Positions 7,999 to 16,725 of a stretch of 64,000 nucleotides of DNA are shown here, piece by piece. The position numbers and the translations under genes are program-made. The number at the start of each line of letters is the position of its first letter. The stretch's first letter is position 1. The notes beneath the pieces are model-generated. The model ran no database searches, was not told where the DNA came from, and saw only the letters and a program-made list of their open reading frames with translations. Source of the stretch: an uncultured Pseudomonadales bacterium (GTDB lineage: Bacteria > Pseudomonadota > Gammaproteobacteria > Pseudomonadales > Azotimanducaceae); the NCBI GenBank assembly GCA_938036875.1, contig CALHVX010000029.1, positions 1 to 64,000 on the forward strand. The letters run 5' to 3'.

Positions 7999-10053
7999 AT
8001 GTCACGCCGTCGAATTCTTGTTACCAGCGCTCTACCCAACGCCAATGGCGCCATTCACCTCGGTCACCTGCTCGAGCACGTGCAAACCGATATCTGGGCC
8101 CGCTTCCAACGCATGCGGGGGCACGAGTGCATCTATGTCTGTGCTGATGACACCCATGGCACAGCTACCATGCTCAAGGCTGAGCAAGAAAAAACCACCC
8201 CCGAGGCGCTGATCGAGGCGATCCGGGTGGACCACGCGCGTGATTTTGCCGGGTTCGGGATCAGCCACGACAACTACTACAGCACGCACAGCGATGAAAA
8301 CCGGCACTACAGCGAGCTCATATTCAATCGCTTGCAGGCTGCCGGCTATATCTTCACCCGTCAGGTGGACCAACTGTTTGACCCGGAGCGCAAGCTGTTC
8401 TTGGCTGACCGCTATGTCAAAGGCAACTGCCCGAAGTGTAAGACACCGGATCAATACGGGGATAACTGCGAAAGCTGTGGCGCCACTTACGATGCCATGG
8501 AGCTCACCTCGCCTCGCTCCTTGATCTCGGGTGCCACACCGGTAGTACGCGCTTCAGATCATTACTTCTTCGATTTGCCTCAGTTTGAAGCGCCGCTACG
8601 CGCTTGGCTGGCGGCCGGTGGCGCACAGCCTGAGGTTGCCAACAAGCTCGCCGAATGGCTCGATGGCGGACTTCGTGCTTGGGACATCTCCCGGGATGCA
8701 CCCTACTTCGGCTTCCAAATCCCCGGCACCACCGACAAGTACTTCTATGTGTGGATGGACGCCCCTATCGGGTACATGGCCAGCTTCGCCAACTACATAT
8801 CAACCCAAGCCAATGGGTTAGACTTTGACGATTTTTGGTCGGCGGACAGCACCTGTGAAGTGCACCATTTCATTGGTAAAGACATCGTTAACTTTCACGC
8901 GTTGTTCTGGCCAGCGGTATTGGAAGGTGCGCAGTTCCGCAAACCGACCCGGGTTCACACCCACGGTTTCATCACCGTGGATGGCACCAAGATGTCCAAG
9001 TCACGTGGCACCTTTATCAATGCCAGCACCTATCTTGAACACCTAGATCCCGAGTATTTGCGTTACTACTTTGCCACCAAGCTCAACGGCACGGTGGACG
9101 ACATCGACATCAGCCTGGATGACTTTGTTGCGCGGGTAAACTCAGACCTGGTTGGCAAGGTGGTCAACATTGCCTCGCGCTGCGCCGGCTTCATCAACAA
9201 GCAATTCGACGGCAAGCTCACCGACAAACTGATCGAAGACGATCTTTGGCAACAAGCCAGTGCAGCCAGCGACGAGCTAGCCCAACACTTCGAAGCCGGT
9301 GATGTCGCTAGAGCGATTAGACGCATCATGGAGCTTGCGGACCAAGCCAACCAGTACATTGCGCACAAAGAACCTTGGGCGCGGATCAAGGATCCAGCGC
9401 TGCGCGACGAAGTGCATGGCGTTTGTAGCTTGGGGATCAACCTGTTTCGGTTGCTGGTCATTTACTTAAAGCCGGTGGTGCCTAGCTTAGCAACCGATAG
9501 CGAGCAGTTTTTGAATGTTGATTCGCTCGCCTGGGAAGATGCGCAGCAGCCGCTGCTTGGGCATCAGGTCAACAAATTTAAGCCGCTGTTCCAACGTATG
9601 GATCGCAAGGTCTTAGACAAGCTCATTGAAGCGTCTGCCGAGGAAGCTGGCAGCGTTGCCGAGCCAGCCGCTGCAGGCGCGACGGATAGCAAGAACAGCA
9701 AAAGCAAACAAGCAACGCAAGACGATGGCTACATCCACATCGACGACTTCAATAAAGTGCAACTCAAAGTGGCCAAGATTGTGGCCGCGAGCAATGTTGA
9801 AGGGGCGGATAAATTGCTTCAGCTGACCCTAGATGTTGGCGGCGAAACCCGACAAGTGTTTTCCGGCATTAAGGCCGCCTACCAAGCCGAAGACTTGGTT
9901 GGCCGCTTAACGGTGGTGGTCGCCAACTTAGCACCACGCAAAATGAAGTTCGGTGTTAGCGAAGGTATGGTCTTAGCCGCTGGCCCAGGTGGCGACGAGC
10001 TGTTTCTGCTGAGCCCAGACTCTGGGGCTCAAGCCGGCATGGACGTCCGCTAG
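7999..10053 (+). CDS. metG: Methionyl-tRNA synthetase
   Basis: Charges tRNA-Met. The 684-residue protein is the long dimeric form. It shows the HIGH-like motif HLGH near residue 23, a zinc knuckle [18 protein letters not shown] near 145, the KMSKS motif in [11 protein letters not shown] near 335, an anticodon-binding helical domain, and a C-terminal tRNA-binding OB domain ([17 protein letters not shown] to the end) joined by an Ala/Lys/Ser-rich linker. It starts 30 bases after a TATAAT. rnfA follows after seven bases, so the two are very likely co-transcribed. Confidence 0.97.
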   Translation: MSRRRILVTSALPNANGAIHLGHLLEHVQTDIWARFQRMRGHECIYVCADDTHGTATMLKAEQEKTTPEALIEAIRVDHARDFAGFGISHDNYYSTHSDENRHYSELIFNRLQAAGYIFTRQVDQLFDPERKLFLADRYVKGNCPKCKTPDQYGDNCESCGATYDAMELTSPRSLISGATPVVRASDHYFFDLPQFEAPLRAWLAAGGAQPEVANKLAEWLDGGLRAWDISRDAPYFGFQIPGTTDKYFYVWMDAPIGYMASFANYISTQANGLDFDDFWSADSTCEVHHFIGKDIVNFHALFWPAVLEGAQFRKPTRVHTHGFITVDGTKMSKSRGTFINASTYLEHLDPEYLRYYFATKLNGTVDDIDISLDDFVARVNSDLVGKVVNIASRCAGFINKQFDGKLTDKLIEDDLWQQASAASDELAQHFEAGDVARAIRRIMELADQANQYIAHKEPWARIKDPALRDEVHGVCSLGINLFRLLVIYLKPVVPSLATDSEQFLNVDSLAWEDAQQPLLGHQVNKFKPLFQRMDRKVLDKLIEASAEEAGSVAEPAAAGATDSKNSKSKQATQDDGYIHIDDFNKVQLKVAKIVAASNVEGADKLLQLTLDVGGETRQVFSGIKAAYQAEDLVGRLTVVVANLAPRKMKFGVSEGMVLAAGPGGDELFLLSPDSGAQAGMDVR

Positions 10054-10060
10054 CACCACT

Positions 10061-10645
10061 ATGGCGGCAGAACCCAACAGCTTGCTGTTGCTCTTGAGCG
10101 CGCTGTTGGTGAACAATTTTGTGCTCGCACAATTTTTAGGCTTGTGCCCCTTCATGGGGGTGACCGCCCGGCGAGACACCGCTACCGCCATGGCCTTTGC
10201 GACCACCTTTGTCTTGACCTTAAGCGCCGGCCTCAGCTACCTGCTGTATCACGGGCTGTTGGTACCCTTCGGCCTAGGCTATCTCAACATCATTGTATTT
10301 ATTGTGGCCATTGCCGGTGTGGTGCAATTCACTGAACTCTATCTACGTCACGCAAGCCCCCTGCTCCACCAAGTGCTTGGCATTTACCTGCCGCTGATTA
10401 CCACCAACTGTGCGGTGCTGGCGGTTGCACTGCTTGCGGTGCAGCAGGAGCTGAGCTTATGGCAAACCTTGGTCTTTGCTGCAGGCGCAGCCTTAGGTTT
10501 TGTGTTGGTGATGATCATGTTTGCTGCGCTACGCGAACGCCTTAGCGCACAAGTACCGCGCGCCTTTCAAGGTGCACCCATTGCACTGATCAGCGCCGGC
10601 ATCATGGCGCTGGGCTTCATGGGATTTGCAGGGATAGATACCTAG
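10061..10645 (+). CDS. rnfA: Rnf complex subunit A
   Basis: Inner-membrane subunit of the Rnf electron-transport complex, which couples electron flow between ferredoxin and NAD to ion movement (or, as Rsx, keeps SoxR reduced). At 194 residues it is nearly all hydrophobic, with the family start NNFVLAQFLGLCPFMGVT; the conserved Cys is one that binds the intramembrane iron-sulfur cluster with RnfE. A second conserved segment is LPLITTNCAVLAVALL near 110, with the matching Cys. It ends in TAGTG, sharing one base with the rnfB GTG start. Confidence 0.95.
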   Translation: MAAEPNSLLLLLSALLVNNFVLAQFLGLCPFMGVTARRDTATAMAFATTFVLTLSAGLSYLLYHGLLVPFGLGYLNIIVFIVAIAGVVQFTELYLRHASPLLHQVLGIYLPLITTNCAVLAVALLAVQQELSLWQTLVFAAGAALGFVLVMIMFAALRERLSAQVPRAFQGAPIALISAGIMALGFMGFAGIDT

Positions 10646-11145
10646 TGGTCAGCACTACGCTAAGCGCCACCATTGGCCTGCTAACCCTCTTGGTCTTCAG
10701 CTTCGCTGTGCTCTTAGCTTGGGCCAACAAACGTTGGCCAATCCAATCATCAACCTTGATCGAAGCGCTAAACGATGCGCTGCCACAAACCCAATGTGCA
10801 CAGTGTGGCTATCCAGGTTGCCGACCTTATGCGCAAGCGTTAGCGGACGGCCAAGCCAGTATTGACCTTTGCCCACCCGGGGGCGCTCAGACACAACAAG
10901 CCTTGGCACGCTTGATGGGTGTTGAGCCCACAACGCCGCTAACCGATGCACCGGTGCTGCTGGCACAAATAGATGAAGCCGCCTGTATCGGCTGCGCTTT
11001 GTGTCTCCCCGCCTGCCCGGTGGATGCCATACTCGGCGCCAAAGACTATTTGCACACCGTGCTGACCCAAGAATGCACCGGCTGCGAGCTTTGTGTTGCA
11101 CCTTGCCCCGTGGATTGCATTGTTATGCTAGAGGTGACGGCTTGA
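10645..11145 (+). CDS. rnfB: Rnf complex subunit B, iron-sulfur protein
   Basis: Membrane-anchored ferredoxin-like subunit that passes electrons to or from the Rnf core. One N-terminal membrane segment is followed by the four-Cys motif CAQCGYPGCRPYA...LCPPGG (residues about 52-77) for one [4Fe-4S] cluster and two ferredoxin motifs, CIGCALCLPACPVDAI and CTGCELCVAPCPVDCI, for two more. The 166 residues make it one of the shorter RnfB forms. Start GTG overlaps the rnfA stop; the stop overlaps the rnfC start (TTGA). Confidence 0.95.
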   Translation: MVSTTLSATIGLLTLLVFSFAVLLAWANKRWPIQSSTLIEALNDALPQTQCAQCGYPGCRPYAQALADGQASIDLCPPGGAQTQQALARLMGVEPTTPLTDAPVLLAQIDEAACIGCALCLPACPVDAILGAKDYLHTVLTQECTGCELCVAPCPVDCIVMLEVTA

Positions 11146-12323
11146 GCACACTAGATTTTTTGCAACCTGATCCAACAACCCTGTTTGAGCAGGTAGCGCA
11201 AGCGGGCATCCAAGGTATGGGTGGCGGCGGCTTTAGCACCGCTCGCAAGCTGCGGCTGGCCTGGCAAGCCAAGGCAACCCGAGTGATTGCCAACGCCGTG
11301 GAGTGTGAACCTGGAATCAACGTAGATGCTGCGCTGCTGGCCGAGCACAGCCCGGAAGTAGTGCAAGGGTTAAACATCGTGATGACAGCCATAGGCGCCA
11401 CCCAAGGCGTGTTGGCCTTCGCTGCAGACTTTCCTAAATCCACGATTAAAATGCTCTGCCAGCAGTTTGAAAACCAGGCAGACCGAGAACCGGATGCAGA
11501 CAGCTTCGCGGCAAATCAACCCAGCCTTAGCTGTACACCCATAACACGCACAGCGGGTGCAGGAGCCGAACGCCACTTGTGCCAACAGCTGTTTGGTCTG
11601 TCGCTTGAACCCACCCAATATCCTATCGACCGTGGCGTGCTCTGCCTAAACGTTGGAACTTTGTTTGCGATCCAACAAGCTATTGTTCTCGGCAAGCCCT
11701 TGCGGCAACGGCTGGTTACAGTGAACGGCGACACCAACTGGGTTTCTCTAGGTACACCCTTTGCGGATTTGCTAACGCTTGAGGAGCAGCCGGGTGCAAA
11801 AACCACCCGGCGCTACCGCGAAGGCGGTCACTACACGGGCAAGCTTAGCCCGCCAAAGGCCGTGGTTACCGCTGCCACCAATGCGGTCTGGCTGGTTGAG
11901 CCAGCAACACAAACGCCATGCACCTATTGCAGCCGGTGTTCGGACGCATGTCCTGAAGCTTTGGCTCCACAAACCTTGCACCGTTTGTGCACGCAGCCTC
12001 AAGTCGGCGCTCCAAGCACCCAGGCATCGCCTCAATCCCTATCCGAATCAGCACTAGAAGCGAACGGGTTGTCACGCTGCACTGAGTGTGGGCTATGCAA
12101 CAATCTGTGCCCCAGCAATATTGATCTGCTGGGCAGCTTCCAACAGGCCAAAGCCCAAGCTCGGGAGCAAGCGCTAGCCGATGCACGTGCACACCGTGCC
12201 AAACAACGGCACGAACGTCATGTATCGCGCACCCAAGCTCGCGCGCAAATCGCTCTGCAACGCCGCGAAAGTCGGCGCGAATCACGCCGCTTAAAACAAC
12301 GGGGGCCTGATGCCTGGCGCTAA
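11142..12323 (+). CDS. rnfC: Rnf complex subunit C, lacking the usual N-terminal domain
   Basis: Soluble NADH/FMN-binding subunit of Rnf. I place the start at TTG 11142, overlapping the rnfB TGA (TTGA); the ORF track's upstream extension is a shadow of rnfB. The resulting 393 residues begin just before GMGGGGFSTARKL (usual form GMGGAGFPT), so the N-terminal barrel-sandwich domain of about 100-130 residues, with its GGIHPP-type start, is missing. Two ferredoxin-type motifs are intact near 265 and 315 (CTYCSRCSDACP, CTECGLCNNLCP). The C terminus is a short basic Arg/Gln/Ala helix instead of the long repeats of E. coli RsxC. No frameshifted remnant of the missing domain is visible. Confidence 0.9.
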   Translation: MSTLDFLQPDPTTLFEQVAQAGIQGMGGGGFSTARKLRLAWQAKATRVIANAVECEPGINVDAALLAEHSPEVVQGLNIVMTAIGATQGVLAFAADFPKSTIKMLCQQFENQADREPDADSFAANQPSLSCTPITRTAGAGAERHLCQQLFGLSLEPTQYPIDRGVLCLNVGTLFAIQQAIVLGKPLRQRLVTVNGDTNWVSLGTPFADLLTLEEQPGAKTTRRYREGGHYTGKLSPPKAVVTAATNAVWLVEPATQTPCTYCSRCSDACPEALAPQTLHRLCTQPQVGAPSTQASPQSLSESALEANGLSRCTECGLCNNLCPSNIDLLGSFQQAKAQAREQALADARAHRAKQRHERHVSRTQARAQIALQRRESRRESRRLKQRGPDAWR

Positions 12324-13284
12324 CCCAACGGATTTAGCAACGGCAACTTTGCCGCCGAAAGCACGCTCTGCACATTTGTTGTGGTGGGTGAACCTAGCGT
12401 TGCTACCGGGCATTGCGGTGATGGTCTTCACGTTGGGCACCGCCTATCTTTGGCAACTGGCTATCGCCGGGGCGCTGGCGGTGAGCATCGAATCGGCGTG
12501 CCTATTGGCGCGAGGCCAGTCCGTACGCTTGGCGTTGGACGGATCCGCAGTGGTGACCGCCTTGCTTATTGGTATCTCGCTACCACCGGGTGTCTCCCTT
12601 TGGGTGTTGAGCTTAGCGGTACTCGGTGGCGTTGGCTTGGCCAAACAGCTGTTTGGCGGTTTGGGGCACAACCTTTTCAACCCCGCGATGGTGGGATACG
12701 CGTTGGTGTTGGTTTCTTTTCCGGCTGAACTGGCTGTTTGGCCTGCAGACGCGATTACTGGCGCCACCCCCTTGGACATCATCAGCCATCGACAAAGCCA
12801 AACCTTTACTGAAGCGGTGAGTAGCGAGCAGTTCGGCAACTGGGGCGGACTGCCTTGGCAATGGATCAACCTAGCGTTCTTGGCGGGTGGCTGCGTGTTG
12901 CTGGTGTTGCGCTTGGCGCGCTGGCGGGTGGTGGCCGGGGTGCTGCTTGCCCTGGGAGCAGCCGCCGCATTAACTTACGACGCTGGAAGCTCGCTGAGCA
13001 ACGGTTCACCGCTCTATCACTGGTTCACCGGCGCCACGATGTTGACCGCTTTTTTTGTCGCCACCGATCCGGTCACCCATCCGCAATCCACGCGTGGCCA
13101 ATGGCTCTTTGGCGCCTTGGTTGGTCTGCTTATCTTTGTGATTCGCGCCTACGGAAGTTACCCCGACGGCGCTGCCTTTGCCGTGCTGTTAGCCAACGCG
13201 GCAGCGCCGAGCCTGGATCACTGGACCCTGACCAAAACAAAAGATGAACCTGAGGCTGAGGATAAGCATGAAGACGTGGCTTAG
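12310..13284 (+). CDS. rnfD: Rnf complex subunit D
   Basis: Integral membrane subunit of Rnf carrying a covalently bound FMN. The 324 residues contain about nine or ten hydrophobic segments. The flavin site is DAITGATPLD near residue 155 (the second Thr is the attachment residue in relatives). Other conserved blocks are GGLGHNLFNPAMVGYA near 117 and FFVATDPVTHP near 255. It overlaps the end of rnfC by 14 bases and the start of rnfG by 17. Confidence 0.95.
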   Translation: MPGANPTDLATATLPPKARSAHLLWWVNLALLPGIAVMVFTLGTAYLWQLAIAGALAVSIESACLLARGQSVRLALDGSAVVTALLIGISLPPGVSLWVLSLAVLGGVGLAKQLFGGLGHNLFNPAMVGYALVLVSFPAELAVWPADAITGATPLDIISHRQSQTFTEAVSSEQFGNWGGLPWQWINLAFLAGGCVLLVLRLARWRVVAGVLLALGAAAALTYDAGSSLSNGSPLYHWFTGATMLTAFFVATDPVTHPQSTRGQWLFGALVGLLIFVIRAYGSYPDGAAFAVLLANAAAPSLDHWTLTKTKDEPEAEDKHEDVA

Positions 13285-13807
13285 CCTGTTGGGCATCTGT
13301 GTATTGCTTGGCGGGTTGCTTAGCAGCACCTACGTGCTCACCAAACCTAAGATTCAAGCGAACCGCACCGCTGCACAACGAGCCGCGCTCACCAACCTGG
13401 TTGCACCACAAACCTTGCCTATCGATCTCAAGTGGCAGCAAGGCTACTTACCCATCTGTGAGCAGCTAACCCTAGAGTCTGTTGTGGCCAACGGCTACGG
13501 AGGTCCAATGACCTTGCTGATGACCTTTCAACGCGATGCTTGCGCCTCAAACCAACCACAAGATCAAAGCCAAAGCCAATGCAGCAGCCCCAGCCTACTT
13601 AAGTTGGTGGTGAGCGAGCACGCCGAGACGCCCGGCATCGGTGATTTCTTTGAAACCACGCACCCCAATTGGCTAGAGCAACAACCCTCTGTGGATAGCG
13701 TCAGCGGCGCCACCATTACCGCCAACGCGCTGCGCAATGCGGTGGCCGCTGCATTGAACGTTGGCACCGCCATTCCTTTTGCCACCAATCCATGCGACTA
13801 CCCATGA
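13268..13807 (+). CDS. rnfG: Rnf complex subunit G
   Basis: Periplasm-facing subunit with one N-terminal membrane anchor (MKTWLSLLGICVLLGGLL) and an FMN-binding domain; the covalent flavin motif is SVSGATIT near residue 145. I choose the ATG at 13268, with GAGGATAAGC before it, rather than the ORF-track start eight codons upstream. At 179 residues it is slightly shorter than E. coli RsxG. The middle has a Cys/Gln/Ser-rich insert (near residues 90-108) not typical of the family. The stop overlaps the rnfE ATG (ATGA). Confidence 0.93.
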   Translation: MKTWLSLLGICVLLGGLLSSTYVLTKPKIQANRTAAQRAALTNLVAPQTLPIDLKWQQGYLPICEQLTLESVVANGYGGPMTLLMTFQRDACASNQPQDQSQSQCSSPSLLKLVVSEHAETPGIGDFFETTHPNWLEQQPSVDSVSGATITANALRNAVAAALNVGTAIPFATNPCDYP

Positions 13808-14499
13808 GCAGGCCAACCATGACCAGCATCAACTTGCGCCAGCAAGCCATGAGCGGCATCACCCGAGCCAATCCAGCTTGGGTCAAATTGTTGGGGCTGT
13901 GCCCGTTGCTTGCCGTATCCAACTCGCTGGCCAACGCACTGGGGTTAGCCCTAGCCTCTACCTTGGTGCTGGTTGGCTCTAACGTGACCGTTGCTGCGCT
14001 ACGCACCTTCATCCCCGGTTTTGCACGGCTACCCCTCTTTATGTTGATCATTGCCAGCTTTACCACTTGCGCCGTGTTGCTCTTAGAAGCTTACGCCTTC
14101 GGGTTGTACGCAAAAATTGCCCTGTTTGTCCAAATCATTGTAACCAACTGCATGATCTTGGCACGGGTTGAACAGTTTGCTAGCCAGCAGGCCATACATT
14201 GGGCATTGCTAGACGCCTTGGCCACCGCATTGGGATTCGCCTTAGCCCTAATCGGGCTGGGCCTAGTTCGCGAGCTGTTAGCAACCGGCAGCATAGGTGG
14301 CGGGTTAGCAAGTTTGTTCGGTCCCGTGGCCGCATCTTGGCACCTCCAATTGCTCCCCCACGGCGCCCAATTCCCTATCGCAGCGCTGCCACCCGGCGCT
14401 TTTATCGTGGCGGGTTTGCTGCTGGGCATAGGTACTGCGGTGCAACAGCGCTTGAGCACAAAGCACAATCCCAAAGGATCCGTTGATGAACCCGGCTAA
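13804..14499 (+). CDS. rnfE: Rnf complex subunit E
   Basis: Integral membrane partner of RnfA; together they hold an iron-sulfur cluster in the membrane. The start ATG overlaps the rnfG stop (ATGA). The conserved segment NPAWVKLLGLCPLLAVSNSL near residue 22 and QIIVTNCMILARVEQFA near 113 carry the two cluster cysteines. About six hydrophobic helices. The 3' end overlaps the beginning of nth by 14 bases. Confidence 0.95.
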   Translation: MSRPTMTSINLRQQAMSGITRANPAWVKLLGLCPLLAVSNSLANALGLALASTLVLVGSNVTVAALRTFIPGFARLPLFMLIIASFTTCAVLLLEAYAFGLYAKIALFVQIIVTNCMILARVEQFASQQAIHWALLDALATALGFALALIGLGLVRELLATGSIGGGLASLFGPVAASWHLQLLPHGAQFPIAALPPGAFIVAGLLLGIGTAVQQRLSTKHNPKGSVDEPG

Positions 14500-15124
14500 A
14501 CGCGAAGAAATTTTTGCCCGCTTGCAGGCGGCAGACCCCAATCCCACAACCGAGCTGGAATTCAACTCACCCTTTGAGCTGCTCATTGCGGTGTTGCTGT
14601 CGGCTCAGGCCACGGACATCAGCGTTAACAAAGCAACCAAGACCTTGTTTGCCGCCGCCAATACGCCTGGGGCCATGGCCAAGTTAGGTGTTGCTGGTGT
14701 TAAAAAGCACATCAAGAGCATCGGCTTGTTCAACACCAAAGCGGTTAACACCATCAAGACCTGCAAACTGTTAGTGAGCGAACATCAAGGGGAAGTGCCT
14801 AGGGATCGCGAGGCTCTCGAGGCGTTGCCGGGGGTGGGTCGAAAAACGGCCAACGTGGTTCTGAACACGGCTTTCGGTGAAGCCACCATGGCGGTTGATA
14901 CCCACATATTTCGAGTATCTAACCGAACACGCATTGCACCGGGTAAAAATGTTCGTGAGGTCGAGGACAAGTTGATGCGCTTCGTTCCAAAACACTACTT
15001 AGTGAACGCTCACCACTGGTTAATTCTGCATGGCCGGTATGTCTGTATTGCGCGCAAGCCCCGCTGCGGTTCTTGCGGCATTGCGGATTTGTGCGAATTT
15101 AAAGACAAAACGCCGATCGAGTAG
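14486..15124 (+). CDS. nth: Endonuclease III
   Basis: DNA glycosylase/AP lyase removing oxidised pyrimidines. The 212 residues show the helix-hairpin-helix LPGVGRKTANVVLN with the catalytic Lys near 120, the catalytic Asp in VDTHIFRVSNR near 138, and the C-terminal [4Fe-4S] loop CIARKPRCGSCGIADLC (C-x6-C-x2-C-x5-C). I choose ATG 14486, with AAAGGA upstream; the track's TTG is one codon earlier. It is the last gene of the rnf operon, as in many proteobacteria. Confidence 0.96.
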   Translation: MNPAKREEIFARLQAADPNPTTELEFNSPFELLIAVLLSAQATDISVNKATKTLFAAANTPGAMAKLGVAGVKKHIKSIGLFNTKAVNTIKTCKLLVSEHQGEVPRDREALEALPGVGRKTANVVLNTAFGEATMAVDTHIFRVSNRTRIAPGKNVREVEDKLMRFVPKHYLVNAHHWLILHGRYVCIARKPRCGSCGIADLCEFKDKTPIE

Positions 15125-15146
15125 CAGACCGATCCCCCGGCTAGGC

Positions 15147-15986
15147 TTATAGGTCAACCAGCTCAACATCGGATACCGGCGCCCCAAAAAAGGTGCGTCC
15201 CACCCGAGCAAACCGCTCAACCCCATCGGTTGCTAGGAATCGAATGGTTGGCTTGGGCTTAGGTGTTGCGCCTAAGTCCGCACTAGACTGTTGGCTTTGC
15301 TCAAGATGTTCAGCCACAACCCCAGCGGTGGTTGATGCAGAATCCACCACCGCCACATCTTGCGGCAACAACCGCTCTAAGGCGCGGCGGAAGACCGGAA
15401 AGTGCGTGCAACCCAACAACAAGGTTTGTGGGCTTTGGTCAGCGCTCAAGTAACCGGCAAGATAGTCTTGAAGGATTAACGCCACCACCGGGTCATCGAC
15501 CCGCCCTTCTTCAGCCAGAGCAACCAACAGCGGGCAAGCTCTTGAGTAAACGGGCAGCCGAGCATTTCTGGCTTGGATCGCCCTGGCATAGGCCCCACCA
15601 CGCACGGTGCTTTCTGTTGCCAAGACCAGCACCCCACGCCTGCCTAGTGAGCGAGCGTTGCCTGGCTTGCAGGCTGCGCTCGCCGCAGCGGCACCCGGTT
15701 GCACCACACCAATTACCGGGGTGGGCGCAAAAGCTGCCCGCAACTCATCCAACGCCACAGCAGAAGCGGTGTTGCAAGCAATCACAATCAACTTAACTTG
15801 CGCGTTGTGTAGGTGTTGGGCTGCCTGGATGGCATAGCGGCTAACGGTAGCGGCGCTTTTGCTGCCGTAAGGTAAGCGTGCGGTGTCGCCTAAATAAACA
15901 AACGACTCATCTGGAAGTCGTTCTGCCAATGCGGCAAGGACGGTAAGACCGCCCATGCCCGAATCGAATACCCCAATGGGTTGCAC
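15147..15986 (-). CDS. murI: Glutamate racemase
   Basis: Makes D-glutamate for peptidoglycan. The two catalytic cysteines are in IACNTASAVALDE near residue 73 and LGCTHFPVFRRAL near 195; FDSGMGGLTVL at residue 7 and YLGDTARLPYGSKS are the other signatures. Length 279 residues, normal. The start codon is GTG with a strong GGAGG six bases upstream. It lies 13 bases after the zinc-ribbon gene and is probably co-transcribed with it; it converges with nth. Confidence 0.94.
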   Translation of the reverse strand: MQPIGVFDSGMGGLTVLAALAERLPDESFVYLGDTARLPYGSKSAATVSRYAIQAAQHLHNAQVKLIVIACNTASAVALDELRAAFAPTPVIGVVQPGAAAASAACKPGNARSLGRRGVLVLATESTVRGGAYARAIQARNARLPVYSRACPLLVALAEEGRVDDPVVALILQDYLAGYLSADQSPQTLLLGCTHFPVFRRALERLLPQDVAVVDSASTTAGVVAEHLEQSQQSSADLGATPKPKPTIRFLATDGVERFARVGRTFFGAPVSDVELVDL

Positions 15987-15999
15987 TTATAGCCTCCGC

Positions 16000-16572
16000 T
16001 CAACGAGATCCCTTGAGCCAGGAAACCACACGTTCCAACCTAGGTCTAGGTGAGAGTAGCTTAGCACCCTGTTTGCTTGCCGGTTCTTTCGCTGGCAAGG
16101 CAGGTTGCTCAACCGCCGGCGAGGCCATACTGCCACCACGTAGCTCGCGAATTTTTTTCTCGATGATCAGATCTTCTTTGCGCTGTTTCTTACCCGCAAG
16201 GACCAGGTCCACACCACAGCGAGCGCAGTGGCTGCTATCCAGCTGCAAGTGTCCACACCGGGGACACTCCAGGTGCGCAGCCGTGATATCACGCAGGGTA
16301 TAGTCGCTTGTGTTGTTGTCTTCTTTGTACTCGGCAACCTTAGGCGTAAAGTCTTTAACACGGCACAAAGCCCCAAGAGACGATAGCTTCTCTTGCAGCT
16401 CCAACGCCGCCGCTTGCTCCAATTGGCTACGCAGCACAACGGTACGGCCACTAAACAGCTGCCGAGCCTTACGTTCATCGATGCCTAGTTCACGGGCTAA
16501 ATTGTCACGTACAGCATCCGCATTAGCGTCGCTGGCGACCTCGCCACTGAACAATACTTGGTAGTTGCCCAT
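16000..16572 (-). CDS. Small zinc-ribbon protein of unknown function
   Basis: I do not recognise the family. The 190 residues have an N-terminal domain of about 75 residues (YQVLFSGEVASDANADAVRDNLARELG...) that resembles compact alpha/beta modules, a short acidic linker, a zinc ribbon CPRCGHLQLDSSHCARCG near residue 101, a Lys/Arg/Glu helix, and a Pro/Ala-rich basic tail. No signal peptide or membrane segment, so cytoplasmic. It is followed 13 bases later by murI, whose ribosome site lies in the gap. Zinc binding is a safe prediction; partner or substrate unknown. Confidence 0.75.
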   Translation of the reverse strand: MGNYQVLFSGEVASDANADAVRDNLARELGIDERKARQLFSGRTVVLRSQLEQAAALELQEKLSSLGALCRVKDFTPKVAEYKEDNNTSDYTLRDITAAHLECPRCGHLQLDSSHCARCGVDLVLAGKKQRKEDLIIEKKIRELRGGSMASPAVEQPALPAKEPASKQGAKLLSPRPRLERVVSWLKGSR

Positions 16573-16725
16573 CTGCTCTCCACGGGTGGGAATCGCTGTT
16601 GATACTCACCGCAAGCTGTATGGTACGCGCGACCTCAATGATGGGTTGTGATCTAGTTAGCAGAGTGGCGCCAGCAGCCTTGTGCACTAGGTCACAATTG
16701 GGCCTAGAGCACCAAGGCTAGCAAT

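Noticed and set aside
11001-11141. N-terminal extension of the rnfC ORF, which would lengthen the protein by 47 residues.
   Set aside because: It is the shadow of the rnfB ferredoxin-coding region, lacks any RnfC similarity, and the TTGA overlap gives a natural start.
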